A stretch of 64,000 nt of DNA from Methylobacterium haplocladii (GTDB taxonomy: Bacteria > Pseudomonadota > Alphaproteobacteria > Rhizobiales > Beijerinckiaceae). This document shows positions 10,805 through 20,548 of the stretch, one piece after another. A model generated the notes under the pieces. It was not told the DNA's origin and did not search any database. It saw only the letters and a program-made list of their open reading frames with translations. Numbering within the stretch: the stretch's first letter is position 1; each line of letters starts with the position of its first letter. The stretch is taken from contig NZ_BJZT01000002.1 of the NCBI RefSeq assembly GCF_007992175.1, positions 1 through 64,000 of the forward strand. The letters run 5' to 3'. Both the position numbers and the translations under genes were made by a program.

Positions 10805-13225
10805 TCATGCGCGCAGGCTCGCGCCGGTCTTCTTTGCGACCTCGGCGACGATCTTACCGCTCACGGCTTCGATCTCGGCATCGGTCAGCGTGCGCTCGAC
10901 CGGCTGGAGCCTGACGGCGACGGCGATCGACTTCGAGCCTTCCGGGATGCCGACGCCTTCGTAGACGTCGAACACCTCGACGCCGGTGATGAGCTTGCGC
11001 TCGGCACCCTGGGCCGCGCGGATCACGTCGCCCGCCGCCACGTCGCGGCCGACGACGAAGGCGAAGTCGCGCGAGACCGGCTGCAGGCCGGAGAGGGCAA
11101 GCGCCGGCTTCACCTTGGTCGGCTTGTATTTCGGCAGCGGCAGCGCATCGAGGGTGATTTCGAAGGCGACGAGGGTGCCCTTGAGATCGAGCGCCTTCAT
11201 CGCCGCCGGGTGAATCTCGCCGAACCAGCCGATCGGGTTCTTGGGGCCGAACTGCAGCGTGCCGGAGCGGCCGGGATGCAGCCAGGCCGGACCGCCGGCC
11301 ACGATCTGCAGGCCGCCGGTCTGGATGCCGAGCGCCGTCAGCAGCGCGAGCGCGTCGGCCTTCGCCTCTAAGGCGTCGACGACGGCCGCCGTCCCGCTCC
11401 AATGACGGCCATCGCCCTCGTGGCGGGCGCTGCCACGGCGGACGGCGGCGGCGCGGATGCTCTGACCCTCCGGCTGGTCGGTCTCGAAACACTGGCCGAC
11501 TTCGAACAGCGCGACGTCGCCGTATCCGCGGTCGGCATTGGTTTGGGCGGCGCGCAGCAGCCCAGGCACGAGGCTCGGGCGCATGTCGGAGAGATCGGCG
11601 GCGATCGGGTTGGCCAGCGCGAGATTTGCGCCGCCGCCGCCGAACAGGCAGGCGTCCTCGTGGCGGACGAAGGACCACGTCACGGCTTCCAACAGTCCGC
11701 GACTCGCTAGTGCGCGCTTCGCGCTACGGGTGCGCCGCTGCAGGACGGTGAGCTTCGGACCCACCGCATTCACGTCGGCGCGCAGCAGGGGCTTCGGCTC
11801 GATGCGGTCGAGCCCGGCGATGCGGATGACTTCCTCGACGAGATCGGCCTTACCCTCGACGTCCTGTCGCCAGGAGGGCGTGAGCACCTTCACCCGGTCG
11901 CCTGTGCCGGCGACGTGGAAGCCGAGCGTTTCCAGCGTCACCTTCATCTCGGCCCGAGACAGTTCGATGCCGGCGAGGCGCCGCACCTCCGTCCAGGGGA
12001 AGTCGATGACGCGGTCGGTGTCGGGGATCTCGCCGGCGATCGTCGCCTGGGTCGGCGTGCCGCCGCAGGTGTCCACCACCAGCTTCGTCGCCAGATCGAG
12101 CCCCGGCAGCACGAAGGCCGGATCGACGCCGCGCTCGAAACGGTAGCGCGCATCGGTGATCACCCCGAGGCGGCGGCCGGTGCGGGCGATGTTCTTCGGA
12201 TCCCAGAGTGCCGACTCGATCAGCACGTCGGTCGTCGTCGCGTCGCAGCCCGAGGCCTCTCCGCCGATGATGCCGCCGATGGACTCGACCCCGTTGTCGT
12301 CGGCGATCACGACGGTGTCGCCGTCGAGCCGGTAGATCCGGCCGTCGAGCGCCTTGAGCTCCTCGCCCTCGCCCGCGCGGCGGACGGTCAGGCCGCCAGC
12401 GACCTTCTTGACGTCGAAGACGTGCAGCGGCCGGCCGCGGTCGAAGGTCATGTAGTTGGTGATGTCGACGAGGGCGTTGATCGGGCGCAGGCCGATGGCG
12501 CGCAGGCGCGCTTGCATCCAGTCCGGGGACGGGCCGTTGGTGACGCCACGCACGAGGCGGAGCGCGAAGACCGGGCAGAGGGCCGGATCGTCGCCGAGTT
12601 CGATCGCCACTGGCACCGTGCAGGAGCCCTCCCCACGCAAGGCCGGGAAGGCGTCGCGCTTGAGGGTGCCGATGCCGGTCGCCGCGAGATCGCGGGCGAT
12701 GCCGTGGATCGAAGCGCAGTCCGCGCGGTTCGGCGTCAGGTTGATCTCGATGACCGGATCGTCGAGCCCGGCATAGAGCGGATACGGCTGGCCGACCGGC
12801 GCGTCGGCCGGCAGGTCGAGAATGCCGTCGTGGTCGTCGCCGAGGCCCAGCTCCGCGCCGGAGCAGAGCATGCCGCGGCTCTCGACGCCGCGGATCGTAC
12901 CCACCGACAGGGTGATGTTCTTGCCCGGCACGTAGGTGCCGGCCGGCGCAAAGACCGACTTCATGCCTGCCCGCGCGTTCGGCGCGCCACAGACGACCTG
13001 GATCGGTGCCCCGTCACCCGCATCCACCATGCAGACGCGCAGGCGGTCGGCGTTGGGGTGCGGCTCGGCGCTGATGACGTTCGCGACGACGTACGGCTTC
13101 AGCGCCGCGGCCTTGTCCTCGATCGCCTCGACCTCGAGCCCGATGCGGGTGAGCGTATCGGCGATGGTTTCGAGGGACGCCTCGGTGTCGAGGTGGTCCT
13201 TGAGCCAGGAGAGGGTGAATTTCAT
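10805..13225 (-). CDS. pheT: Phenylalanyl-tRNA synthetase beta subunit
   Basis: Beta subunit of the alpha2-beta2 PheRS that charges tRNA(Phe). The protein is 806 residues, normal length. It begins with the conserved [12 protein letters not shown], followed by the EMAP-II-like tRNA-binding domain ([16 protein letters not shown]). B3/B4 editing, B5 and B8-like core regions follow, and a C-terminal anticodon-binding fold ends the protein. The start overlaps the stop of a small AT-rich ORF (ATGA at 13222-13225) instead of following pheS directly, which is the unusual feature of this operon. Confidence 0.97.
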   Translation of the reverse strand: MKFTLSWLKDHLDTEASLETIADTLTRIGLEVEAIEDKAAALKPYVVANVISAEPHPNADRLRVCMVDAGDGAPIQVVCGAPNARAGMKSVFAPAGTYVPGKNITLSVGTIRGVESRGMLCSGAELGLGDDHDGILDLPADAPVGQPYPLYAGLDDPVIEINLTPNRADCASIHGIARDLAATGIGTLKRDAFPALRGEGSCTVPVAIELGDDPALCPVFALRLVRGVTNGPSPDWMQARLRAIGLRPINALVDITNYMTFDRGRPLHVFDVKKVAGGLTVRRAGEGEELKALDGRIYRLDGDTVVIADDNGVESIGGIIGGEASGCDATTTDVLIESALWDPKNIARTGRRLGVITDARYRFERGVDPAFVLPGLDLATKLVVDTCGGTPTQATIAGEIPDTDRVIDFPWTEVRRLAGIELSRAEMKVTLETLGFHVAGTGDRVKVLTPSWRQDVEGKADLVEEVIRIAGLDRIEPKPLLRADVNAVGPKLTVLQRRTRSAKRALASRGLLEAVTWSFVRHEDACLFGGGGANLALANPIAADLSDMRPSLVPGLLRAAQTNADRGYGDVALFEVGQCFETDQPEGQSIRAAAVRRGSARHEGDGRHWSGTAAVVDALEAKADALALLTALGIQTGGLQIVAGGPAWLHPGRSGTLQFGPKNPIGWFGEIHPAAMKALDLKGTLVAFEITLDALPLPKYKPTKVKPALALSGLQPVSRDFAFVVGRDVAAGDVIRAAQGAERKLITGVEVFDVYEGVGIPEGSKSIAVAVRLQPVERTLTDAEIEAVSGKIVAEVAKKTGASLRA

Positions 13226-13671
13226 GATGCGCTCACGGGACGGCTTTTCGAATTGCCTATCAACTTAATTCTCAGCCAATTGATAGGCCCATCAATTTGT
13301 TCGAGACCTAGTTGACTTCTGATCTCATTTCTTAACTCAACCATTATAGGCGTTGTGTCAGCAAAATTCGCGCTGGCCATCTCGTTCACAAAAATGTTGG
13401 TTTTCTCAATCTGCTTTAGGCTGCCAAAAATCTGCAGCATCGATATGCCATTTTCTAAATTGCTCTTTTTGTCACAAATATCTAACTCATCACGGCTGCC
13501 AATTTCAAGATCTTTCCAGATCTCAAGTAGATTTTTCAAAAGTATTTCTCTTCTTTTCTGGGATCGATCTCGTTCAGATGTAAAGCGATGAGCTAGTAGA
13601 ACGCCAAAAATGGCTCCTACTAATCCGAGGACCGCGCTGATTATAGGAACAATGTAATGCGCTTGGAGCAT
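13222..13671 (-). CDS. AT-rich membrane-anchored protein inserted between pheS and pheT
   Basis: A 149-residue ORF lies between pheS (8 bases upstream) and pheT, sharing an ATGA overlap with the latter. It is clearly AT-rich beside neighbours of about 65-70% GC and uses codons rare around it (AAA, ATA, TTT), which points to recent acquisition. Residues about 5-28 form one hydrophobic segment ([20 protein letters not shown]). A charged helical region follows ([20 protein letters not shown]) with coiled-coil character, then a mixed soluble tail. The last 7 or so codons return to GC-rich host-like sequence. The layout (one TM helix plus cytosolic helical domain) occurs in many phage- and plasmid-borne proteins. 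No family is recognised and the ribosome binding site is weak. Confidence 0.75.
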   Translation of the reverse strand: MLQAHYIVPIISAVLGLVGAIFGVLLAHRFTSERDRSQKRREILLKNLLEIWKDLEIGSRDELDICDKKSNLENGISMLQIFGSLKQIEKTNIFVNEMASANFADTTPIMVELRNEIRSQLGLEQIDGPINWLRIKLIGNSKSRPVSAS

Positions 13672-13679
13672 AGGCACTA

Positions 13680-14762
13680 TCAGGCTGTCAGCCCCCCGAC
13701 TAAACTCGGCACATCCAGCGGCCGGAAGCCGTAATGCTCCAGCCACCGCACGTCGGCCTCGAAGAACGGGCGAAGATCCGGCATGCCGTATTTCAGCATG
13801 GCGAGGCGGTCGATGCCCATGCCGAAGGCGAAGCCCTGGAACTGGTCGGGGTCGAGGCCGCAGTTCTTCAGGACGTTCGGGTGGACCATGCCGCAGCCGA
13901 GCACCTCCAGCCAGTCGGTGCCCTCGCCGAAGCGGATCTCGCCGCCTTTTCGCGAGCACTGGATGTCGACCTCGGCGGAGGGCTCGGTGAAGGGGAAGAA
14001 CGAGGGCCGGAAGCGCATGCCGACGCTCTCGACCTCGAAGAAGGCGCGGGCAAAGGTCTCCAGCACCCATTTCAGATTGGCGATATTGGCCTGACGATCG
14101 ATCACCAAGCCCTCGACCTGATGGAACATCGGGGTGTGCGTCTGATCGGAATCGTGCCGGTAGGTGCGGCCGGGGATGATCACGCGGATCGGCGGCTCGA
14201 CCGCGCGCATCGTCCGGATCTGGACCGGCGAGGTGTGGGTGCGCAGCACCTTGCGCCGGCCGAGATGGTCGGGCGCGAGGAAGAACGTGTCGTGCATCTC
14301 CCGCGCGGGGTGGCCCTCGGGGAAGTTCAGCGCGGTGAAGTTCAACTCGTCCGTCTCGACGTCCGGGCCTTCGGCGACGGAGAAACCCATATCGGCGAAG
14401 ATCGCCGTGATCTCGTCGATGACCTGACTGATCGGATGGATGCGGCCGCGCGCTTCCGGCGCCTCGCGCAGGGGCAGGGTCACGTCGATCCGCTCGGAGG
14501 CGAGCCGGGCGTCGAGGGCGGCGGCCTGCAGGGCCTCGCGACGGCTGCCCAGGGTGGCGGCGACGCGGTCGCGCAGGCCGTTGATGAGGGGGCCGCGCTC
14601 CTTGCGCTCCTCCGGCGTCATGGCGCCGAGCGTCTTCAGGAGTTCGGAGACCGCGCCCTTCTTGCCGAGCGCCGAGACACGGACGGTCTCGAGCGCGGCC
14701 TCGTCGGAGGCTTGGCCGATCTGCTCCAGCAGGCTGCGTTCGAGGGTGTCGAGATCGGTCAT
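13680..14762 (-). CDS. pheS: Phenylalanyl-tRNA synthetase alpha subunit
   Basis: Catalytic subunit of PheRS. The 360-residue protein has an N-terminal coiled coil, then the class II synthetase core. Motif 2 lies around [19 protein letters not shown], and motif 3 is [17 protein letters not shown]. The alpha-subunit position governing para-halo-phenylalanine tolerance in other species falls in the motif 3 neighbourhood, but I did not assign it. ATG 14762 gives the standard start. It is separated from rplT by an intrinsic terminator and followed by the inserted ORF before pheT. Confidence 0.97.
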   Translation of the reverse strand: MTDLDTLERSLLEQIGQASDEAALETVRVSALGKKGAVSELLKTLGAMTPEERKERGPLINGLRDRVAATLGSRREALQAAALDARLASERIDVTLPLREAPEARGRIHPISQVIDEITAIFADMGFSVAEGPDVETDELNFTALNFPEGHPAREMHDTFFLAPDHLGRRKVLRTHTSPVQIRTMRAVEPPIRVIIPGRTYRHDSDQTHTPMFHQVEGLVIDRQANIANLKWVLETFARAFFEVESVGMRFRPSFFPFTEPSAEVDIQCSRKGGEIRFGEGTDWLEVLGCGMVHPNVLKNCGLDPDQFQGFAFGMGIDRLAMLKYGMPDLRPFFEADVRWLEHYGFRPLDVPSLVGGLTA

Positions 14763-14832
14763 CGCTGGTCCCGGGAGCGGCGCTGAACGCGCGCTGCTTT
14801 CGCGCTTCGCGCGACATCGCGCAAGCACGGCG

Positions 14833-14868
14833 AAAAAAGAAGGCGCGGCGCCCTGAGCGCCGCGCCTT
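14833..14868 (-). terminator. Rho-independent terminator after rplT
   Basis: Read on the minus strand: a perfect 12-bp GC stem (14857-14868 with 14840-14851), a 5-base loop, then TC and six T (A-run 14833-14838). It lies 26 bases after the rplT stop and about 70 bases before pheS, so it ends or attenuates the ribosomal-protein transcript before pheS. Confidence 0.85.
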
Positions 14869-14893
14869 GTCCGCTCGAAAGCTCGACTTGGAC

Positions 14894-15271
14894 TCAGGCC
14901 GCCTTGGCAGTCTCGGCCGGGAGAGCGGCCTTGGCCTTCTCGACGATGGCGGCGAAGCTCGCCGGCTCGTGAATGGCGAGCTCGGACAGGGCCTTGCGGT
15001 CGACCTGGATGCCGGACTTGGCGAGCGCGTTGATGAAGCGCGAATAGGTCAGGCCATGCTCGCGGACGGCGGCGTTGAGACGCTGAATCCAGAGGGCGCG
15101 GAACGTGCGCTTCTTGTTCTTACGATCGCGGTAGGCATACTGCATGCCCTTCTCGACCGCCTGCTTGGCGATCCGGATCGTATTCTTGCGCCGGCCGTAA
15201 TAGCCTTTGGCGGCCTTGAGGACTTTCTTGTGCTTTGCGTGACTGGTCACGCCGCGTTTGACGCGGGCCAT
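14894..15271 (-). CDS. rplT: 50S ribosomal protein L20
   Basis: Binds 23S rRNA early in large-subunit assembly. The 125-residue basic protein starts [16 protein letters not shown] and has the conserved [11 protein letters not shown] and [19 protein letters not shown] segments. The C-terminus is slightly extended and Ala-rich. It follows rpmI closely on the same strand and precedes an intrinsic terminator. Confidence 0.97.
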   Translation of the reverse strand: MARVKRGVTSHAKHKKVLKAAKGYYGRRKNTIRIAKQAVEKGMQYAYRDRKNKKRTFRALWIQRLNAAVREHGLTYSRFINALAKSGIQVDRKALSELAIHEPASFAAIVEKAKAALPAETAKAA

Positions 15272-15321
15272 GGGAGATCTCCTGGATTACGAAATGAGCA
15301 AAATCGGCTTGTGAGGAAGAC

Positions 15322-15525
15322 TTACCGGCTGTTGGGCAGGAAGTACTTCTTCACGTTGGCGGCGTCGCCCTCGAACAGGGTCGTGGTGCCGCGCAGGTTG
15401 CGGATCTGCTTCGTGGTCCGCTTGATCATCCCGTGGCGCTTGCCGGCCTGGGCGTACATCACCTTGCCGGTGCCGGTGATCTTGAAGCGCTTTTTGGCGC
15501 CCGATTTGGTCTTCAGCTTGGGCAT
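15322..15525 (-). CDS. rpmI: 50S ribosomal protein L35
   Basis: A 67-residue basic protein starting [15 protein letters not shown], with the L35 signature GKRHGMI. ATG 15525 has an AGGAG ribosome binding site just upstream, read on the minus strand. The usual order infC-rpmI-rplT is broken here: infC lies about 5 kb upstream on the same strand with other genes between. Confidence 0.96.
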   Translation of the reverse strand: MPKLKTKSGAKKRFKITGTGKVMYAQAGKRHGMIKRTTKQIRNLRGTTTLFEGDAANVKKYFLPNSR

Positions 15526-15980
15526 TTCGCTCTCCTGGCGCAAAACCCCTCCGGCCGGTGGACCGGGGATGTCAGCGCGAATGATGCTTGTTGAAAGCAA
15601 CGGAAACCGCCACGGCAGCCCTATCGGCCGGGCGGTTCGACGCGGGCGGCTTATGGCAGAAAGCTTGCCCGCTATCAACGTGTCCGGAAGACCGGCTGGC
15701 GACGGCCCGGTCTTCACCGCCCAACTGCGCCGGACGCGTCGACGAGAACGGCCATGATCGCAGTCAGTCGCATCTTGGCCGGGCTCTTGCAGGGCGGCGA
15801 TCCGACGGAACGCCCCGACCTGTGTCTAGCGGGCATAGCGGGGGCGCCGGCAAATCGCGGTGGCGCGTCGAGGCAAGCGGAACCATAAACCTTGGCCGTC
15901 GGTTTCGTTCATGTGGCGCTCAGGCCGACTCAGTAAAAACTCTCTGCAACAAAGCATCCTCGGTCATAGGAGACGTGTTC
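15526..15980. other. Divergent promoter region of rpmI and a glycosyltransferase gene
   Basis: About 450 bases with no supported gene. The glycosyltransferase frame stays open upstream to 15588, but the added residues look non-coding. The region should hold promoters for the ribosomal protein transcript (minus) and the glycosyltransferase (plus). The only clear site is the AGGAG before 15981. Confidence 0.4.
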
Positions 15981-17114
15981 GTGCGCATTGCCATGGTTGC
16001 CCCGCTTGCAGAGGCGGTCCCCCCCAAGTTCTACGGCGGTACCGAGCGCGTCGTTTCGTGGATCACTGAAGAGTTGGTTCGTCAGGGCCACGACGTGACT
16101 CTATTCGCAAGTGGCGATTCCGAGACGTCGGCGAAGCTGGCAGCCTGTCATCCCGAAGGTCTTCGCCTTCTCGGCTATCGCGACCACACGGCGGGTCACC
16201 TTGCCATGCTGCACCATGTGCACCGCCGGGCGCACGAGTTCGACATCATCCATTTCCACATCGATTTGCTGCAGTATCCGATGTTCGAGGATCTTTATCA
16301 CAAGACCCTCACGACCATGCATGGTCGCCTGGACGTTCCGGACTTCATGCCGGTCTACAAGACCTTTACCGGCATGCCGCTCGTGTCGATTTCCGACAAC
16401 CAGCGCGAGCCGATGCCGGAGGATTCCAACTGGCTGGCCACGATCCATCATGGCCTGCCGAAGGAGAACTGCCCGTACTACCCCGAGTCGAAGGGCGGCT
16501 ACCTCGCCTTCCTCGGCCGCATCTCGCCCGAGAAGCGTCCCGACCGCGCCATCGAGATGGCCAAGCGCTCCGGCCTCCCGCTGAAGATCGCCGCCAAGGT
16601 CGACAAGGCCGACCAGGATTATTGGGACGACGTCATCGAGCCGATGATCCACCATCCGCTGATCGAGTACATCGGCGAGATCAATGAGGAACAGAAGAAG
16701 GACTTCCTCGGCAACGCTCTCGCCCTCGCCTTCCCGATCGATTGGCCAGAACCCTTCGGCCTGGTGATGATCGAGGCGATGTCGGCCGGTACACCCGTGA
16801 TCGCGTTCCGCAACGGCTCGGTTCCCGAGGTGATCAAGGACGGCGTCGGCGGCTTCGTGGTCGATACGATGGACGAGGCGGTCGAGGCCTGCATCAAGGC
16901 GAAAAGTCTTTCGCGGGCCGGCGTGCGCCAGCACTTCGAGAGCCAGTTCACCGCCGAGGTCATGGTGAACAAGTACGTCGCCGCCTACGAAGAGCTTCTT
17001 GCCAGCCGCGGCAACGTGATCGATCTACCGACGGCCGGCAGCTTCAGCCCGCAATACGGCGAAGTGAACGGATCGCCCCGTCCTTCGATCAACGTCGCGG
17101 CCCTGCCGGCCTGA
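15981..17114 (+). CDS. GT4-type glycosyltransferase
   Basis: A 377-residue GT-B fold enzyme. I chose GTG 15981 (VRIAMVAPLAEAVPPK), since AGGAG lies 8 bases upstream; another GTG at 15975 is too close to it. The N-terminal donor-loop motif YGGTERVV and the C-terminal E-x7-E motif (WPEPFGLVMIEAMSAGTP) identify the family. It is followed 157 bases later by a glycogen-debranching-type glucosidase on the same strand, suggesting joint work on an alpha-glucan or glycosylated compatible solute. The exact product cannot be read from the sequence. Confidence 0.88.
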   Translation: MRIAMVAPLAEAVPPKFYGGTERVVSWITEELVRQGHDVTLFASGDSETSAKLAACHPEGLRLLGYRDHTAGHLAMLHHVHRRAHEFDIIHFHIDLLQYPMFEDLYHKTLTTMHGRLDVPDFMPVYKTFTGMPLVSISDNQREPMPEDSNWLATIHHGLPKENCPYYPESKGGYLAFLGRISPEKRPDRAIEMAKRSGLPLKIAAKVDKADQDYWDDVIEPMIHHPLIEYIGEINEEQKKDFLGNALALAFPIDWPEPFGLVMIEAMSAGTPVIAFRNGSVPEVIKDGVGGFVVDTMDEAVEACIKAKSLSRAGVRQHFESQFTAEVMVNKYVAAYEELLASRGNVIDLPTAGSFSPQYGEVNGSPRPSINVAALPA

Positions 17115-17271
17115 CGCAAGCGATCGGCGCCGCCCCCCTCGTCGGCGCTGCCTTCGCCCCTAACTGAAGCTCCAACATTGGCCGCCGGTTCGCTCACCGC
17201 GCATCGGCGGCCTTTATGATTCGCGCTTCAGCGCGGACACTCCGGCACAATCGCATCAGAGGGCATTCGGT

Positions 17272-19611
17272 ATGGCAGCGGACGAGGCATCGGCGAAGGC
17301 CAAGGTCATCTCTTCCGACGACACGACCACCCAGCCGATCCTTGGCTTTCAGGATGCCGACGAGGCGCTTCCGCAGTACCATATCGAGGCTCAGACCTCG
17401 TTGGTGGAGCGTCCGCTCCGCGCCCTGAAATACGGCGAAGCCTTCGCGGTCCTCGATACCTACGGCGATATCGGCGTCTTTCCGGGTCCCGAAGGCATCT
17501 ATTTCCAGGATACGCGCTATCTCTCGCGCCTCGCCTTCACCGTCGAGGATCAGCGCCCGCTGATCCTGTCCTCCGTGATGCAGGACGACAACGGCGCGCT
17601 CAGTGTCGACATGACGACGCCGGACATCCGGATCGACGCGCAGGACGAGACCTCGCTCCCGCGCGAGTTGATCGCGATCGAGCGCACCAAGTTTCTGTTC
17701 CGCGGCAGCTGCTACGACCGCATCGGGCTCCGGAACTACGACACACGCCGCCGCACGCTGCGGATCAACGTGACCTTCGATGCGGATTACCGCGACCTGT
17801 TCGAGGTGCGGGGCACCAACCGAACCCGCTTCGGCAAGCGCACCGTACAGGTCTCGAGCCCCAGCGAGGTTCAGTTCCGCTACGTCGGCCTCGACGAGAT
17901 CGTGCGGACCACATCGGTGCATTTCGGGCCGCAACCCGTCCGGATCGAGCCCGGCCGGGCCGAGTTCGAGGTGACGATGGCGCCGGGCGCGCACACCTCG
18001 CTGTTCATCCGCATCGTCTGCGATTCCCATCGTGCCTTCACCAGCGCGCCGAGCGCGGAGCGCACCGGCGAGGATTCGGCGGCGGCCCTCTCCCGCGCCT
18101 CCGGCAGCAGCGGTGATCGGCCGATCCGGGGCCTGCCCGAAGGGCGCATCTTCGCCCGCGCCTACCGCGACAGCCGGCGCGATCAGCGCCAGCTCACGGC
18201 GGGTATCACCACGATCATCTCGTCGAACGACCAGTTCAACGAAGCGCTCTGCCGAGCGACCGCCGACCTCTACATGCTGGCGAGCCGGACACAGGAGGGA
18301 ATCTACCCCTTCGCCGGCATTCCCTGGTACTCCACGGTCTTCGGCCGCGACGGCATCATCACCGCGATGATGGCCCTCTGGATCGACCCGAACTTTGGCA
18401 AGGGCGTGCTGCGCTTCCTCGCGGCGACACAGGCCAAGACCGTCGATCCGGCTGCCGACGCACAGCCCGGCAAGGTGCTGCACGAGACCCGGCGCGGCGA
18501 GATGGCCATGCTCGGCGAGGTGCCGTTCCGCCACTATTACGGCACCATCGACGGCACGCCGCTCTTCGTGATGCTGGCCTGGGAGTATTACGCCGTTACC
18601 GGCGACCTGGAGACGATCAAGGCGATCTGGCCGGCGATCGAACTCGCGCTCGACTGGATCGACCAGTACGGCGACCGGGACGGAGACGGCTTCGTCGAAT
18701 ACGCTCGCGAGACCGAGCAGGGCCTGGCGAACCAGGGCTGGAAGGACAGCCACGATTCGATCTTCCACGCCGACGGCGCGATGGCGAAGGCACCGATCGC
18801 TCTCTGCGAGGTTCAGGGCTACGTCTTTGCCGCAAAGAAGGGTGCCGCCAAGCTCGCGGTCCTGCTGGGCCAGCAGGACCGCGCCGAGGCGCTGAAGGCC
18901 CAGGCGCGAGACCTGCGTGAGGCCTTCGACAAGGCATTCTGGTGCGAGGAGATCGGCACCTACGCCATCGCGCTCGACGGCGAGAAGCGTCAATGTGCCG
19001 TGCGCTCGTCGAATGCCGGCCACGCGTTGTTCACCGGCATCGCCCTGCCGGAGAGGGCAGAGGCAGTGGCGAGCCAACTGCTCTCCACGGACGGCTATAA
19101 TGGTTGGGGCATCCGCACGCTCGCCAAAGGTCAAGCGCGCTACAACCCGATGTCCTATCATAACGGCTCGATCTGGCCGCACGACAACGCGATGATCGCG
19201 CTGGGCTTCGCCCGCTACGGCCTGAAGGCGGAGGCGGCCCGCGTCTTCGAGGGGCTGTTCGACACGGCTCTCTACCAGGACCAGAAGCGCTTGCCGGAGC
19301 TCTTTTGCGGCTTCATGCGGCGGCGCCAGCGCGGTCCCGTCAACTATCCGGTCGCCTGCTCGCCCCAGGCCTGGGCAGCGGCGACCCCGTTCGCTCTGCT
19401 CGCCTCCTGCCTCGGGCTGGAGATCGAACACGACAAGAACCGGATCCGGCTGCGGAACCCGATCCTGCCGCGCTTCCTCGACGGCATCACGTTGTACAAC
19501 CTGAAGCTCGGCACCTCGCGGGTGGACCTGCGCGTCCACCGCCACGGCGACGACGTCACCGTCGCGGTGGAGCGACGGGTCGGCGACGTGCAGATCTCGC
19601 TGTTGAAGTAG
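17272..19611 (+). CDS. Glycogen-debranching-type amylo-alpha-1,6-glucosidase
   Basis: A 779-residue protein with an N-terminal glycogen-debranching enzyme beta domain (about 40-300, with LDTYGDIGVFPGPEGIYFQD) and a C-terminal (alpha/alpha)6 glucosidase domain (about 330-760). GRDGIITAMMALW, GWKDSHDSIFHADG and the motif NPMSYHNGSIWPHDNAMI contain likely acidic catalytic residues. It resembles proteins annotated as amylo-alpha-1,6-glucosidase in alphaproteobacteria and cyanobacteria. No signal peptide is present, so it is cytosolic. It ends 3 bases from the convergent FkbM gene. Confidence 0.88.
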   Translation: MAADEASAKAKVISSDDTTTQPILGFQDADEALPQYHIEAQTSLVERPLRALKYGEAFAVLDTYGDIGVFPGPEGIYFQDTRYLSRLAFTVEDQRPLILSSVMQDDNGALSVDMTTPDIRIDAQDETSLPRELIAIERTKFLFRGSCYDRIGLRNYDTRRRTLRINVTFDADYRDLFEVRGTNRTRFGKRTVQVSSPSEVQFRYVGLDEIVRTTSVHFGPQPVRIEPGRAEFEVTMAPGAHTSLFIRIVCDSHRAFTSAPSAERTGEDSAAALSRASGSSGDRPIRGLPEGRIFARAYRDSRRDQRQLTAGITTIISSNDQFNEALCRATADLYMLASRTQEGIYPFAGIPWYSTVFGRDGIITAMMALWIDPNFGKGVLRFLAATQAKTVDPAADAQPGKVLHETRRGEMAMLGEVPFRHYYGTIDGTPLFVMLAWEYYAVTGDLETIKAIWPAIELALDWIDQYGDRDGDGFVEYARETEQGLANQGWKDSHDSIFHADGAMAKAPIALCEVQGYVFAAKKGAAKLAVLLGQQDRAEALKAQARDLREAFDKAFWCEEIGTYAIALDGEKRQCAVRSSNAGHALFTGIALPERAEAVASQLLSTDGYNGWGIRTLAKGQARYNPMSYHNGSIWPHDNAMIALGFARYGLKAEAARVFEGLFDTALYQDQKRLPELFCGFMRRRQRGPVNYPVACSPQAWAAATPFALLASCLGLEIEHDKNRIRLRNPILPRFLDGITLYNLKLGTSRVDLRVHRHGDDVTVAVERRVGDVQISLLK

Positions 19612-19614
19612 ACC

Positions 19615-20463
19615 TCAACGCCTCAGGCGGGCCCAAATCCCGCCTCGGAAGCCGCCCTGATGCAGGGCGGTTCGAAGGCGCGCGATGCGCTCGGGCGAGG
19701 TGGTCGCAATGAGATCGTCGTTGCAGCGACGATCGATCATGTTCGACTGGAGGAAACCGAGGGCCCCGGTCTCCCTCACGGAGGTCAGACGCCCATCGCG
19801 CCAGACATGGAGTTCGGAAAACGTCGCGAGCAGCCAGTCCAGAAAACGGCGCGGGTTCCGGTCGTAGAGCACGATCTGGCAGAACACGTTGAATTCGAGA
19901 AAGACCACCGGATCGAAGCGGGCGAGCGTCACTGGCGCACCGGCCAAGGCATCCTGCTCGAAGCCTTCGATGTCGAGCTTGATCAAGTCGACGCGCAACA
20001 GAGCGTGCTCGGTGACGATGTCGTCGATCGTTTTCTGAGGTACCGTCGTACCAGTGGTAGCAACCAGGGAATCGGCGGAGACGACATGGCCGAATGCCGA
20101 GTTGTCGACGAAGGTGACCTCGCCCTTCTCGGGTCCCACCGCGCAGTGGATCGGAATTGCAATCTTTGGAGCGTGGGCCCCAAGGTTTCGCGCCAGCGCG
20201 GCGAAATTCCGGGGCGCGCCCTCGATCGCCAGAACCCGACCGCCACGCGCCACATCTGCCGCGATCAGGCTCGTAAGCCCGATGTTCGCCCCGATGTCGA
20301 TGACGACGGCGTCCGGTGAGAGCAGGGCACGGCACAGGGCCGTGTAGCTACGGAAGCCGCGTCCGCTCCTGTAGCGCAAAAACGCGTAATCCCCGGCCGG
20401 GGCGTCGATGACGAGACGCCGGCCGGAGAGCGGTATCCGGCGCGAGAGAAACGGATCGTTCAA
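19615..20463 (-). CDS. FkbM family methyltransferase
   Basis: A 282-residue SAM-dependent methyltransferase with motif I VIDIGANIGLTS (about 72-83), the acidic ribose-binding segment VLAIEGAPRNF, and the FkbM-typical LIKLDIEGFEQDAL. Family members O-methylate sugars or lipids in antibiotics, exopolysaccharide and LPS. Glycosyltransferases on both sides suggest a role in surface glycan modification, but the substrate is unknown. Confidence 0.85.
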   Translation of the reverse strand: MNDPFLSRRIPLSGRRLVIDAPAGDYAFLRYRSGRGFRSYTALCRALLSPDAVVIDIGANIGLTSLIAADVARGGRVLAIEGAPRNFAALARNLGAHAPKIAIPIHCAVGPEKGEVTFVDNSAFGHVVSADSLVATTGTTVPQKTIDDIVTEHALLRVDLIKLDIEGFEQDALAGAPVTLARFDPVVFLEFNVFCQIVLYDRNPRRFLDWLLATFSELHVWRDGRLTSVRETGALGFLQSNMIDRRCNDDLIATTSPERIARLRTALHQGGFRGGIWARLRR

Positions 20464-20548
20464 AGCTTAGACACCGCCGGTCGTACGGAACGCACGCCAA
20501 ACCGCTGTCGCGGCGGCGTGACGTGGAGAGGTCGCGTGTCCGATCGGA

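Noticed and set aside
11915..13315. 466-codon plus-strand frame opposite pheT
   Set aside because: Shadow of pheT, composed of His/Asp/Arg-rich low-complexity sequence.
17194..19545. 783-codon minus-strand frame opposite the debranching enzyme
   Set aside because: The plus-strand protein has clear conserved motifs; the minus frame is Arg/Gly/Ala-rich with no domain.
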